DNA of 64,000 bases from Pseudoalteromonas shioyasakiensis (GCF_019134595.1 NZ_CP077770.1:3731001-3795000); one strand, 5' to 3'. Counted from the first letter of the stretch, positions 36,601-45,478 are shown. Made by a program: numbers and translations. The notes: generated by a model from the letters alone, not told the origin.

Positions 36601-36911
36601 TCCGCCAAGCGGGGTTAGGTAAGCTTATTGGTACCCGTACTTGGGGTGGATTAATTGGTATTTCAGGTAACCCAAGCCTAGTAGATGGCGGCCAAGTTAT
36701 CGCGGCAACATTCCGCATTTTAGATAACGATGGCAACTGGATCATCGAAAACGAAGGTGTCACCCCAGACATCAAGGTTGTTGACCGCCCTGAGCTAATC
36801 TACCAAGGTAAAGATCCATCGATTGAACGTGCCGTAGAAGAGCTTTTAAAAGAGCTAAAAGACAACCCGAAAAAGCCACTCACCGTGCCACCAGCACCGA
36901 CTGACTTTTAA
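33696..36911 (+). CDS. Tricorn-type S41 serine protease, periplasmic
   Basis: 1071 residues with a signal peptide (MKKLITLALAMAATLAPWASA). The N-terminal half has two propeller-like sets of PD40/WD-type repeats such as FPKFSPDGKRIAFAAEYNGS and PTFSPDGQYLYFSSERD. Then come the tricorn core C1 helices (about 675-760), a PDZ domain (about 760-850) and an S41 protease domain with the nucleophile Ser in NGYSSSGGDAIPYYF and Glu/Asp near GVTPDIKVV. It resembles the archaeal tricorn protease and its bacterial homologues, which trim peptides to short products. It appears to be a single-gene unit. Confidence 0.94.
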   Translation: MKKLITLALAMAATLAPWASAYETKDTRLLRFPDIHNQNVTFVYGGDIYIANTQTGESKRLTDHIGFETFPKFSPDGKRIAFAAEYNGSRQIYVINSDGSGLKQLTYYNDVGPMPPRGGFDYRVLDWTADGKNVVFRANRTPWGKRMGRPYMVPADGGLEQALAIPETGGGMLSPDGSKYVYTPIDREFRTWKRTRGGRAQDVWVYDLKNNTSEQLTTNRATDQQPTWVGDNIYFVSDRDYTLNLYQYQKGAEPKKLTNHKDFDVLWPSAGPNAVVYENGGYLYRFDPKTQKSSKLSINIAGVRQYAMPYTKNVSDFIDSMSISHDGKRALFTARGELFSVPVKQGPTRNLSYTAKGREIDASWSPNGRYIAYMSDESGEYEIYLKDRSKNNATKQLTSNGTIWRFTPIWSPDSSKLLFADKNHTLWWIDAKSGKQYKIDTSIYDEEGIRQYTWSPNSEDIVYVKNNENRYASLWHYNVDKKKVTRLTDEMTNEQNPTFSPDGQYLYFSSERDFNLAFSSYEFDYMFNRATRIYAAAVNDSIKPLIALQSDETAIVSDKQKDDDKKAKNTLQSSDFMQRVTALNAPAGDYRGLTAVKGGVLTLANGGLQLIGTAHDSELETVAKGVRSYTISSNGEHLLVHAGNDYSLIEPKAKQDLAANKLDLSNMTLKIEPQIEWQQMYVEGWRTLRDWFYDENHHGQDWDAILAKYQPMADAISHRSDLDYILSEIAGEINSGHIYVQSGDMPKAERKKHGLLGAKLASDPSGYVKIEQIFEGENWHEDFRSPLGTTGVKAHNGDYIIAVNGRSVKDVANFYELLENTQGEQVELVLNSKPRSKGAWQVTVKPVASEQGLRYLDWVNSRAAYVDKLSNGRIGYVHLPNTAYEGNRAMFKNYMPQTTKDAMIIDDRYNGGGFIPEHMITWLARKPLNYWKRRGVEPTKTPQFAHDGPKAMLINGYSSSGGDAIPYYFRQAGLGKLIGTRTWGGLIGISGNPSLVDGGQVIAATFRILDNDGNWIIENEGVTPDIKVVDRPELIYQGKDPSIERAVEELLKELKDNPKKPLTVPPAPTDF

Positions 36912-36934
36912 TTCTTAACTGGTTGTTAAAAATC

Positions 36935-36967
36935 AAAAAACCCCGCAGCAATGCGGGGTTTATTTTT
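36935..36967 (+). terminator. Terminator of the tricorn-type protease gene
   Basis: ACCCCGC and GCGGGGT arms around AGCAAT, preceded by an A run and followed by TTTATTTTT. It could also act on the convergent phosphatase gene. Confidence 0.9.
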
Positions 36968-36978
36968 AATTAAAAGAA

Positions 36979-37317
36979 CTACCTTTTAACTTGTATATAC
37001 AATAAATCGTCAACTGACTGCTTTAAAGTTTCAACGAGTGCCTCATCCATATATTGGTACTCATCGGGTATATCGAGTACCTGAATCGGCTTGTGCTGTA
37101 ATAAACGGCTAAACTGCGCTTTAAGGCGTTGTTTATGCTTATGTTCCATCACAAAAATTATATCTGCCCAATTAATATCAGCAGTTGTTACCGTGTGCCT
37201 CGCTCGTGGGCTTGTGCCTGCAGAGCGGGCTTTAATGCCATTGTATTGGTTGAATACCTTTTCTGCCGTTGGGCTACGCCACTGGTTACGGCTACATAGA
37301 TACCCAAGCCACCTCAA
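36979..37317 (-). CDS. Predicted low-molecular-weight protein tyrosine phosphatase, 5' end altered by a repeat element
   Basis: 112 residues; the P-loop is near the N-terminus (LCSRNQWRSPTAEKVF, Cys nucleophile then the CxxNxxRS-type loop). Further family blocks are ARSAGTSPRARHTV, WADIIFVMEHKHKQRL and IPDEYQYMDEALV, as in COG4551-type phosphatases. Relatives normally start with a hydrophobic strand like M-x-LLFVCSRNQ. Here the codons before Cys lie in a MITE-like element at 37299-37563, and translation would need TTG 37317, giving LRWLGYLCSRNQ. The catalytic core is intact, but expression and folding are uncertain. Confidence 0.72.
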   Translation of the reverse strand: MRWLGYLCSRNQWRSPTAEKVFNQYNGIKARSAGTSPRARHTVTTADINWADIIFVMEHKHKQRLKAQFSRLLQHKPIQVLDIPDEYQYMDEALVETLKQSVDDLLYIQVKR

Positions 37318-37563
37318 AATGCAGAATTCAGCGTTTCACAGGTGCTTAATATCAAGGCGTTACTTTGCAAGAATGGCAGTCCCTTTTAAGAAGTAACAAC
37401 GATGAGAGTAAGTGCCTGTGAAGCGCCCAAAGGGTTGGTTTAAAAGCGATTTATACTGCGTTATTGATCTTAACAATAGAACCACTATTACTTGCAATCA
37501 ATGCCTTGCCTAAATCGCTTTTAATTCCAACTGAAACTCGCATCTTGAGGTGGTTTGGGTATC
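37299..37563. mobile_element. MITE-like nonautonomous element with 24-bp terminal inverted repeats
   Basis: The ends (37299-37322 and 37540-37563) are inverted repeats that agree at 22 of 24 positions and share GAGGTGG and TTGGGTATC words. Inside are two further inverted pairs: one near 37333-37351 with 37410-37428 (CCTGTGA core), and AAAAGCGATTTA (37442-37453) with TAAATCGCTTTT (37511-37522). No coding frame is present. The structure suggests a mobilised or long-stem repeat of about 265 bp inserted at the 5' end of the phosphatase gene. Target duplication is not evident. Confidence 0.75.
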
Positions 37564-37584
37564 AACAGTTTTCCATGTTATTTG

Positions 37585-38223
37585 CTAACCTTTTCCTTTG
37601 TGAGTCTGGCTAAACTCAGGGCCCTTAAACGTACGAATGGGATTACCCCGTTGCAGCTCATTGTGTTGTTGCCACCGCGACTTTTGCTGCTGGCTAGCAG
37701 CCTGCTGAGCTTGTTCTGCCAGTTTTTGCATTAGCAAAACTCGAGCTAAACGCTTATTCGCATGCTGACTTCTTTCACTTTCTACGCGAACAGTAGTTCC
37801 TGTCGCAACATGGGTAGCACGAACAGCCGAATCAGTGGTGTTTACATGCTGGCCTCCCGCACCACTTGCGCGGCATTGCTGAAAGCGGATCTCACTATTA
37901 AAAGTTTGCTCTGCTATTTCAAATAGTTGACCGCCAAAGTACCAGTTTTTACGCTTATGCCTTGCTCTGAATGGGCTTTGACAAACCCACAACATCGATC
38001 CATGCCATTGCTGAGCAAACTGTTTTAAAATTCGCGGCTCAGCACCGGTTAATTCAAGCAATACCGATTTGTAGCAGCCTGAAAGTTCAGCTTGCTCTAC
38101 AGTAAGAGTATTCACCTTAATAGCTAACGTTTTAGCATCCCACTCAAGGCGCTTAACAGCCATTGCCACCGCTTTACAGCACTCTAAAGGACCCGCCCCT
38201 GACGATAATTGCACTAAGATCAT
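37585..38223 (-). CDS. prfH: Peptide chain release factor H
   Basis: 212 residues from ATG 38223, which overlaps the rtcB stop by four bases (GGATGA); GGAG lies seven bases upstream. It lacks the N-terminal domain of RF1/RF2. It begins [19 protein letters not shown] and has the peptidyl-tRNA hydrolysis motif GGQ at about 123-125 within [18 protein letters not shown], then a basic tail. Known work on the RtcB2-PrfH pair shows that PrfH releases peptides from ribosomes damaged in the decoding centre and RtcB reseals the rRNA. The operon order here, rtcB then prfH, fits that system. Confidence 0.95.
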   Translation of the reverse strand: MILVQLSSGAGPLECCKAVAMAVKRLEWDAKTLAIKVNTLTVEQAELSGCYKSVLLELTGAEPRILKQFAQQWHGSMLWVCQSPFRARHKRKNWYFGGQLFEIAEQTFNSEIRFQQCRASGAGGQHVNTTDSAVRATHVATGTTVRVESERSQHANKRLARVLLMQKLAEQAQQAASQQQKSRWQQHNELQRGNPIRTFKGPEFSQTHKGKG

Positions 38224-39371
38224 CCGCACGCTCCTTGTGTTTTAAAGGTAAGCACAGGCTTTAATTTGGCAATTACAGTGACCAGCCCTGCATCAACAAG
38301 GTCATCAATAACTGTTTGGCAGTCTTTGTAAGCTTGCGGTGCTTCATCATAAAGCAGCGTTTTATCATTACAGATCACCCTGCTACCAAACGCAGTGCGA
38401 TATAAATCTTCCTTTTTAAACTTGTGACTCAAACGGCCTTTGCATTCTCCACGCTTCCATTTGCGACCAGCGCCATGCGCAAGGGAGCATAAGTTTACGT
38501 TTTGCTCAGCCGTTGGCTTAACTAAGTAACTGTAATCACCGCGAGAGCCCGGGATCATCACAGCCCCTTGATCGCTGGGTGTAGCGCCTTTTCGATGTAA
38601 CCAGCCAGCTTGTCCTGCAATCTGTGATTGACTTACAAGGTTATGATTTACATCTAAAACCTCCTCGCCACCAGCACGAATAGCTTGTAAAAAACGCCGT
38701 GCGATCAGTTCACGGTTTAACTGGGCCCAACGCAGTGCTTCGTCATGTTTGGCCATATAATCTGTAAAGGCATCACTCACGACCTCAAGGCCATCATGGT
38801 TATGCTCTGCAATATGCTTAACTAAAATAGCTTGCCCTAACCCTCTAGAGCCAGAATGCACCAATAGCTGCAATTGTTTAGGTTGTAGGCCTAAAGCAAG
38901 CAAGGCTTGTTGATCAAACACCTCTTCAATCGCCTGAAACTCAGCGAAATGATTGCCACCACCTATGGTGCCAAGGGCGCTATCAAAACCAGTTTTTGTG
39001 ATACCTAGTTCATGTTTTCGCTCGCTAATCAATGTGTGCCAACTATCATCTAGCGGTTGTTCAACATCGCTTAAGCGTTTTGCGAGCTTATCTACATTTA
39101 ACTTGGCTAACTTAGTATTGGTTTGCCAAAGCGACATACCGCAGCCAATATCATTCCCCACTAAAGCGGGGTAAATTCTACCTTCTGTAAAAAAGGCTGC
39201 CCCAATGGGGTAACCTCGACCTGGGTGTAAATCGGGCATACCCGCTACAGCGTGCATACCAGGTAATTCAGAAGTTTTAATTAATTGTTGTATTGCTAGC
39301 CCTTCAATCCACGACTCTTTAGACGCAATAAGGCTAACGTTATCAGTAAGTTTTTGGACGGACTTGCCCAT
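38220..39371 (-). CDS. rtcB: RtcB-family RNA ligase (RtcB2, rRNA repair)
   Basis: 383 residues, shorter than housekeeping RtcB of E. coli (408 aa). Mn-binding and catalytic segments are present: [33 protein letters not shown], and the guanylated His in [11 protein letters not shown]. RtcB joins 3'-phosphate (or 2',3'-cyclic phosphate) and 5'-OH RNA ends using GTP. Pairing with prfH marks it as the RtcB2 type that repairs cleaved 16S rRNA. Its ribosome site AAAGGAA (39380-39386) is exactly complementary to TTCCTTT in the upstream leader ORF. Confidence 0.95.
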   Translation of the reverse strand: MGKSVQKLTDNVSLIASKESWIEGLAIQQLIKTSELPGMHAVAGMPDLHPGRGYPIGAAFFTEGRIYPALVGNDIGCGMSLWQTNTKLAKLNVDKLAKRLSDVEQPLDDSWHTLISERKHELGITKTGFDSALGTIGGGNHFAEFQAIEEVFDQQALLALGLQPKQLQLLVHSGSRGLGQAILVKHIAEHNHDGLEVVSDAFTDYMAKHDEALRWAQLNRELIARRFLQAIRAGGEEVLDVNHNLVSQSQIAGQAGWLHRKGATPSDQGAVMIPGSRGDYSYLVKPTAEQNVNLCSLAHGAGRKWKRGECKGRLSHKFKKEDLYRTAFGSRVICNDKTLLYDEAPQAYKDCQTVIDDLVDAGLVTVIAKLKPVLTFKTQGACG

Positions 39372-39422
39372 AATACCAATTCCTTTCTCTGCAATAGAAA
39401 AATGCTAACGAAAAATGATTTG

Positions 39423-39505
39423 GCAGGTCTTTGATTAATTGATCAGGCTTAGCTTTGAAAAGCTAATAAAGAAATAGCTTCGAGCTAGGCAAGAAAACGA
39501 CCTGC
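39423..39505 (-). promoter_or_regulatory. Structured leader of the rtcB-prfH operon (7-bp closing stem with three hairpins)
   Basis: On the minus strand, GCAGGTC (39505-39499) pairs perfectly with GACCTGC (39429-39423). Enclosed are TAGCT-CGA-AGCTA, TTAGCTT-TTCA-AAGCTAA and TGAT-CAATTA-ATCA hairpins, giving a four-way junction. The 5' arm of the closing stem lies in codons 9-11 of a leader peptide whose TAG stop begins the first hairpin. Spacing of the first hairpin does not fit a tRNA. No T run follows, so transcription termination is unlikely; translational control is more plausible. Folding is by eye only. Confidence 0.6.
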
Positions 39506-39529
39506 AAAGGAACAAGTTGTATAAGTCAT
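39485..39529 (-). CDS. Candidate 14-residue leader peptide upstream of rtcB-prfH
   Basis: ATG at 39529 is preceded by GAGGAG with an eight-base spacer, one of the best ribosome sites in the window. The peptide would be MTYTTCSFAGRFLA with a TAG stop. Codons 6-8 contain TTCCTTT (39512-39506), complementary to the rtcB ribosome site AAAGGAA, and codons 9-11 contain the 5' arm of the leader's closing stem. The UAG stop is decoded by RF1 only. Being so short, it rests on position and ribosome site rather than homology. Confidence 0.5.
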   Translation of the reverse strand: MTYTTCSFAGRFLA

Positions 39530-39776
39530 ATTGTTTACTCCTCTACAGTGTGTGAATGGTTAAAATCGCGGCGATTGTAAACACCTTAAAAAGTGAAAGC
39601 AACTAAAAAATAATCAATCGTTGTTATTTACGCTCTTTTTAAATGTTCATCACAACGTGAAAAATGTGTAATTAAGCGCCTATGGGTTGTCATCTAGAGA
39701 AAATTTGAGCAATCTAAAAATGCCTTAAAAAATAATAACAATAGTGACTGCAAGGTTACTCAAAAAGGATGCCGCC

Positions 39777-40925
39777 ATGCTCAAACACCGTATAGCTTGT
39801 TCACTCATCAGCCTACCACTATTGATTGCTGCCCATGTCACTAGCGCAGCTGAACTACCACAAGCGATTGATGCCGCCTTTCAATCGGCGGTGAGTGCGA
39901 AAACGGTGCCGGGCATTACTGTCGCAGTGGCCGATAAATCAGGAATAATCGCTGCAAAGGGTTATGGTTTTGCCGATATCGAAAACCAAGTTTTGATGAG
40001 CCCCGAGCATAAGGTTCGCATTGGCAGTGTCTCTAAACTTATTGCCACTGCGGCTATGATGCGCCTTTACGACAAGGGATTGATTAACTTAGATAAACCT
40101 GTAACCGACTATGTAACTAACTGGCCAGAAAAACATGCAGCTTTAACACTCCGTCAGCTCGCGTCACATACCGCAGGGATCCGCCATTACAAAAAAGGCG
40201 CCAATGAGTTTTTACTCAACAAATGGTATGGCGATATTGATAGCGCTTTAGCCATGTTTAAAGATGATCCCCTACTGTTTAAGCCGGGCACCAAACAGCA
40301 GTATTCAACATTCGCTTGGACATTAGTTAGCGCTGCGATGGAAGGCGCTGATCCGAAACGCAACTTTCGAAAAATTATCGAACAAGAAGTCTTCGCGCCA
40401 CTCAAGTTAAACGACACATATTTTGATGAGCAGTTTACCCTGATCCCACATCGTGCAAGACCTTATAGTGTTGATCAGGGCCGTTTAATTAACTCACCGC
40501 AGACCGATCACAGCTATAAATGGGCTGGCGGTGGGTTTATTGCAACACCAAGTGATATCGTCAAGTTTGCAGTAGCTCACACGCAGGGTAATTATCTAAA
40601 AGCAACCACCGTGGATGAAATGTTTACCCCAGCCACTCTCAATAATGGTGAACAGGTCGATTTTGGTATCGGTTGGATGACAGGTTTCAAAAACTATCAA
40701 CAAAGAGAAAAATACCAACATGATACTGAACTACAAGCCTTGATGGCCGACATGCCTCACGCTGTAATGCACTCTGGCGGTAGTATGGGTGGCATTACCA
40801 TGACCATTATGTGTGTTGATCATCAACGCGCGGTGACTGTGGTTAAAAACGTCAATGGTGATAATAGCGCAGATGTATTTGCGCTTGCCCTACAAACCCT
40901 GAGCTATTATCACCAAGACCTCTGA
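39777..40925 (+). CDS. Beta-lactamase-fold serine hydrolase (class C/PBP4*-like), exported
   Basis: 382 residues from ATG 39777, which has AAGGA upstream; the frame is open from GTG 39744. Signal peptide ends VTSAAE. The fold motifs are SVSK with Ser84 and Lys87, YSTFAW in the Tyr position, and HSGGSMGG as the KTG-equivalent. Proteins of this Beta-lactamase (PF00144) family include D-aminopeptidases, esterases and peptidoglycan peptidases; most are not resistance enzymes. It stands alone, divergent from the rtcB operon. Substrate unknown. Confidence 0.88.
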   Translation: MLKHRIACSLISLPLLIAAHVTSAAELPQAIDAAFQSAVSAKTVPGITVAVADKSGIIAAKGYGFADIENQVLMSPEHKVRIGSVSKLIATAAMMRLYDKGLINLDKPVTDYVTNWPEKHAALTLRQLASHTAGIRHYKKGANEFLLNKWYGDIDSALAMFKDDPLLFKPGTKQQYSTFAWTLVSAAMEGADPKRNFRKIIEQEVFAPLKLNDTYFDEQFTLIPHRARPYSVDQGRLINSPQTDHSYKWAGGGFIATPSDIVKFAVAHTQGNYLKATTVDEMFTPATLNNGEQVDFGIGWMTGFKNYQQREKYQHDTELQALMADMPHAVMHSGGSMGGITMTIMCVDHQRAVTVVKNVNGDNSADVFALALQTLSYYHQDL

Positions 40926-41127
40926 TTCTACTTAACAACTCGCTTAATCTAGTGAGCAATTTTAAGACAACTAAACCTTGTTGATAACAAGGCAAAAACT
41001 TCGTTGCTCTCGACAATTGCTCCTGCATCCATACTGTCGTCAATAAGACGTTTTTAACGACGGTAGCGACAGGTCTAACTCCTTAAAATAATTAAGTATT
41101 ATTTCGAAGCAGCATTATTTTAGACTT

Positions 41128-42429
41128 TTAATGTTTCTTCCAGCCACTCCAAACATCGTCTTGTTGATTAGCTTTATTTTTTTTCTTTTTCTTACCTGTT
41201 CCCGCAGGTTTCGCTACGGGCTTGTCGTTTTTAAGTGCTTGTGCGGCATCAAGGTTCGCTTTATTTAAGGTATAACCAGGTACTTCTTCGCGCTCTAAAC
41301 GAAATTTATTTTTCTTTTCGATGATTTTAAAATGATGAAAGTCTTCGTAATCAATCAGTGATAACGCTAACCCAACTTCACCGGCGCGACCACTACGGCC
41401 AATACGGTGCATGTAATCGGCTGGGCTGCGGGGTAAATTGAAATTAATCACGACAGGCAATTTAGCAATATCTAAACCTCGGGCTGCAATATCGGTGGCA
41501 ATTAATACCTCGATTTCGCCATTTTTAAACTTTTCGATTACGCGAGTACGCTCACTTTGGCCTTTATCACCGTGAAATACTTGTGCATTGATGCCACGCT
41601 TTTCAAGCTTATTCGCTAAGTGCCCACAATCTTTCTTTGCATTCACAAAAATTAGCGTTTGGCGCCATTTATGGGTTTTTATTAAGTGCGCTAAAACAGT
41701 GGTCTTCTCACCTTTATTTACCATAAATACGCGCTGTACTAGCGTGCTTTCATCTTTGCTCTGCACTTGTATTTCAACAGGGTCATTTAACAGTTTTTGG
41801 GTTAATAATTTAACCTGCTCTGGAAACGTAGCTGAAAACAACATAGTTTGTTTTTTAGCAGGCATAAGCGCTAATAGCTGAGTAAGTTCTTCGGTAAAAC
41901 CAAGGCTCAGCATACGGTCTGCTTCATCAAGCACTAAGGTGTTTACTTTATCAAGCTTAATGGCATTACTTGCAATCAAATCAAGTAAACGCCCAGGGGT
42001 TGCAACGATAATATCTGCACCGCCTCGCAATGCTTGCATTTGCGTATTAACCGACACACCACCGAATACAGCAACGGTTTTAATCACACCATTAAAGTTT
42101 GCAGAATATGATTTAACGCTATCAGCCACTTGCACTGCCAGCTCTCGCGTTGGCACTAAAATAAGCCCTGATACAAAGTTACCTTTTCCTGCAGTTTTTT
42201 TAGCAACCTTATCTAAAAAGCACTTTTGCAACATTGGTAAAGCAAATGTCGCTGTTTTACCAGAACCAGTATTCGCTCCTGCAATTAAGTCACTGCCCGC
42301 CAAAATACTCGGAATTGCTTTTGCCTGAATGTGTGTCGGTTGCGTGTATTCAAGATCAGATAATCGAGCCTGTAGCTCAGGAATAAGACCAAGCTCTTTG
42401 AAATTGCTAGGGTTTGCGGTTGAGGTCAT
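41128..42429 (-). CDS. DEAD-box RNA helicase (RhlE-like)
   Basis: 433 residues. All helicase motifs are visible: Q motif with YTQPTHIQ, AGANTGSGKTA (I), PTRELAVQ (Ia), TPGRLLD, VLDEADRML (II), SATFP (III), ATDIAARGLDI (V) and HRIGRSGRAG (VI). A short basic tail, with GKKKKKNKAN, ends DDVWSGWKKH and may aid RNA binding. Cytoplasmic ATP-dependent unwinding, probably in ribosome assembly or mRNA turnover; RhlE or SrmB class cannot be settled here. Monocistronic. Confidence 0.93.
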   Translation of the reverse strand: MTSTANPSNFKELGLIPELQARLSDLEYTQPTHIQAKAIPSILAGSDLIAGANTGSGKTATFALPMLQKCFLDKVAKKTAGKGNFVSGLILVPTRELAVQVADSVKSYSANFNGVIKTVAVFGGVSVNTQMQALRGGADIIVATPGRLLDLIASNAIKLDKVNTLVLDEADRMLSLGFTEELTQLLALMPAKKQTMLFSATFPEQVKLLTQKLLNDPVEIQVQSKDESTLVQRVFMVNKGEKTTVLAHLIKTHKWRQTLIFVNAKKDCGHLANKLEKRGINAQVFHGDKGQSERTRVIEKFKNGEIEVLIATDIAARGLDIAKLPVVINFNLPRSPADYMHRIGRSGRAGEVGLALSLIDYEDFHHFKIIEKKNKFRLEREEVPGYTLNKANLDAAQALKNDKPVAKPAGTGKKKKKNKANQQDDVWSGWKKH

Positions 42430-42595
42430 AAAAGGTGTGGGCTCATTACTAAAATAGCCTGCGATTTTAGCGCATTAATTACCCATAAAGTAGGAATTAG
42501 TGATTTAAATACCTTTGAGCACAGCCACTGGTTTATGATAATTGCTCAATATTAAAGGGCCGCTTAAAAAGCCAACTGCTAAGTTGGCCATATTA

Positions 42596-43780
42596 TTAAC
42601 TCTTACTCAGCTGTACTTGTAGCCTCGTTTTTGTCTCTTTTAAGTAATCTAGGTAGGGATAAGAGTCATCTGCAACGGCTATTGCAGCCTCGATTTGGGT
42701 TAATGCTTGGCGAGTATTACCTTGCATTTCATAGCCATATGACAACGCTGACAGTGCATACGCTGATTTAGGGTAGTTTTTGATATTGTACTTAAACACC
42801 TCAATAGCCCGCTCAAATTGCTGGTTATCCGTTAAGCTGTAACCCAGCATCCTAACAGCGCGGTCTGGTGGCGCTATTTGCTCGCCCCATTGCTGAGATA
42901 AACGTTGATAATAGGCATCAATTGATGAAACATCATCGCCCAATGCACTCAAAGGCATATGTTTAGATAAAAATAAGCCATGGTACGCATTAAATGCCCC
43001 AGCGGCTGAGGTTAGGTTATGCGAAACACCTGCAAAGGCGTCGCTCTTAAAGCGCAGATTTTGCACTTTACTATTTTGCATCGTTTGCTGCATATCATCG
43101 TACCTTTCGCGCATAATGCCGGCTTCTTCGCCGATATTCATATATACATAGCTGTTAATACTTTTGGCTTTAGTAACAAAGGTATTTAGACTCTTAGCCG
43201 GAGCGCCATAGTTCCACCATACCGCAGGGCTATAAGCAATGTGCGCTTGAAATAACTCAGGCTCAGCCTGCATAGCGTAAAGAGCAAATACACCCGCAGC
43301 TGAGGCTCCGGCAATAACTCTATAATCATGAGTACGATACTGGTTATTAACCAAAGGCATCAGTTCTTGCTCTACGAAAGCTAAAAACTTTGCTGCACCA
43401 CCGCCTTCACCAACAGGTCCTTGTGGTTCTTTGTTCACTGTAGGATAAAAATCTCTAAGTCGATTAGTGCTTTCAATCGCAACTACAATCACCTCTGGCG
43501 CTTGATCATTTTGTTGTAAGCGTTCAAGCACAGCATTAATCAATGGCAAATTACCGGCCCCATCTAAACGATAAATAACGGGATACCTTTTGTTTGGATG
43601 TGTTTGATAGCTTTTTGGCAATTGCACAACGACAGTGCGTTGCTCACTAAGATTACTTGATTCGATAGTATGCGTATGTTGGCTGTAATGTGTAACCGCC
43701 TCATCTGCAGCTGGTTGGGCCATTACAAGACTAGTACAGAGTAAAAAACCACTAATACAGAATAACTTAAATAGTCGCAC
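42596..43780 (-). CDS. Secreted alpha/beta-hydrolase of the putative esterase family with C-terminal TPR-like repeats
   Basis: 394 residues with a signal peptide (ending VMAQPA). The esterase D-type domain (about 35-290) contains YPVIYRLDGAGN, the nucleophile elbow AGASAAGVFALY with Ser, and a His in GVSHNLT, as in IroE/Fes-like siderophore esterases. About 305-390 forms TPR-like helices (SLTDNQQFERAIEVFKYNIK, ALSYGYEMQGNTRQALTQIE). The substrate is unknown. The reading is consistent with a periplasmic ester hydrolase; its neighbour is a broken amidohydrolase gene. Confidence 0.85.
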   Translation of the reverse strand: MRLFKLFCISGFLLCTSLVMAQPAADEAVTHYSQHTHTIESSNLSEQRTVVVQLPKSYQTHPNKRYPVIYRLDGAGNLPLINAVLERLQQNDQAPEVIVVAIESTNRLRDFYPTVNKEPQGPVGEGGGAAKFLAFVEQELMPLVNNQYRTHDYRVIAGASAAGVFALYAMQAEPELFQAHIAYSPAVWWNYGAPAKSLNTFVTKAKSINSYVYMNIGEEAGIMRERYDDMQQTMQNSKVQNLRFKSDAFAGVSHNLTSAAGAFNAYHGLFLSKHMPLSALGDDVSSIDAYYQRLSQQWGEQIAPPDRAVRMLGYSLTDNQQFERAIEVFKYNIKNYPKSAYALSALSYGYEMQGNTRQALTQIEAAIAVADDSYPYLDYLKETKTRLQVQLSKS

Positions 43781-43893
43781 GACTTATCCTTAAGAAATAT
43801 TGGTAATTTTTTAAGCTAACAGAATTGCAGGTACAAACAAAGATAACTTATGTACTTTTTTCGTAAAAAAGTACATGTAAGTCATTCTTTTAA

Positions 43894-45478
43894 CTAAAGC
43901 GTATGACGCAATATTTGCCCTGCACTTTTACCCGTCATGCCATCCGGTGATTTAATGACTTGGCCATTAATAATGACGAATTCAATTCCTTCTGCGTACT
44001 GATGAGGTGCGCTAAACGTTGATTTATCAATAACCGTCGCAGGGTCGAGTATAACAATATCAGCAGCATAGCCTTTTGCTATCACTCCTCGGTCAGTTAG
44101 GCCCATTCTTGTTGCGGGTAAACTGGTCATTTTACGTATTGCATCAGGTAACGAAATCACCCCTTGTTCACGCACATAATGACCTAGCACTCTGGGGAAG
44201 GTGCCGTATCCTCTTGGATGGGGGTTGCCCTTACCAAGTTCTGAACCACCCGCATCGGTGGCGATTGCAGTAATTGGGTAAGCCATGATGTACTTAACAT
44301 CATCTTCATTAATAGCGTGGAAGATCCCCTGAGCACCGCCATTTGCTTGAATTTCCATGGCAAGTTCAGCAGCTTCGTCAATACTTTGCGCTCGCCCTTC
44401 ACGTTTTAATACTTCAGCAAAGGTTAGCCCATCCCATGCAGGGTTTGCCGTATAATGCGCTATTTGCAGCCTTGCGGGGTCACCACCGCCTCTGTCTTCA
44501 CGGATATTTTTGATCAAGCCTTGTTTTATTTTTTGCCTTAACTCTGGATCTTGTAGGCGCTTTTCAACTTCAGCTTGGCCACCAGCCAATGACCATGCAG
44601 GAAATAATATAGCAAATCGCGTAGAAGAAGCCGTGTAAGGATACTGATCGAGGGTGACATCGAAACCCGCTTTGCGAGCATCGCGAATCATCTGAATAGT
44701 GTGCTTACTATCACCCCAATTTGGATGACCAATCAGCTTATGATGAGAGATATGCACAGGAATACCGGTCTCTTTTGCAACATCGAGCACTTCATTCATC
44801 GCCGTGACAATCTCTGCGCCTTCATCCCGCATATGAGAGGCAAAAAATCCATGCTGCATGAGCAGTTTCAGCAAGCACCTTTACCTCAGCAAAGTTTGAG
44901 TACACACCAGGAACATATTTTAGCCCAGTCGATAGACCAAACGCCCCCTGCTGCATCGCTTTATCGACCAATGCTTGCATTGCTTTTAACTCATCAGCAG
45001 TGGCAAGTCGTTGCTCTTCACCCATAACAGCTTTACGAACATCATTATGGCCAATTAATAAGGCTAAGTTAGGCCCTAGAGGTGAGCGCTCGGTTTGCGC
45101 AAAAAGTTGTTTAAAGTCGACAGGAGAAAAACCACAGTTACCTCCTAAAATAGTGGTAATACCTTGCTGCACTAAATTATCGAGCCTAGGCAGCTCTGCA
45201 ATTGAGCGCTCAGCATGGGAATGTAAATCGATAAAGCCCGGTGCTACAACCTTGCCATTGGCATCTATAACTTGTTGAGCTTTGTCAGCCGCCATATCAC
45301 CAATTTTAGTGATCTTGCCGCTTTCAATACCGACATCTGCGCGAACCGCTTTGCCGCCATGACCATCGAGCAACATCGCGTTTTTGATGATGAGATCAAA
45401 AGATTGCCCATAAGTAATCCCCGAGCTGAGCACTAATACGGACAATCCTATAGAGGTTAAAACACTGCGCTTTTTCAT
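43894..45478 (-). pseudogene. N-acyl-D-amino-acid deacylase-like amidohydrolase with a +1 frameshift in a run of six A/T
   Basis: The N-terminal part (44822-45478) has a signal peptide, FDLIIKNAMLLDGHGG and the metal-binding GFIDLHSHAE; the C-terminal part (43894-44874) has FASHMRDEG, ISHHKLIGH and QYPYTASSTRF, through to GYAADIVILDPA. Together they match D-aminoacylase-type enzymes over the full length. The frames join at 44842-44847, a run of six A on the plus strand; with five, the protein would read WIFASHMRDEG without a break, fitting the family spacing. It is a recent frameshift, a phase-variable tract or a sequencing error. Confidence 0.85.

Noticed and set aside
39423..39505. tRNA gene or tRNA-like element
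   Set aside because: The 7-bp closing stem is tRNA-like, but the first hairpin is 11 bases from it and the arms have wrong stem and loop lengths; there is no CCA or anticodon arm.
39777..40925. Antibiotic-resistance beta-lactamase
   Set aside because: The fold matches, but most PF00144 relatives are peptidases or esterases, and there is no mobile or resistance context.
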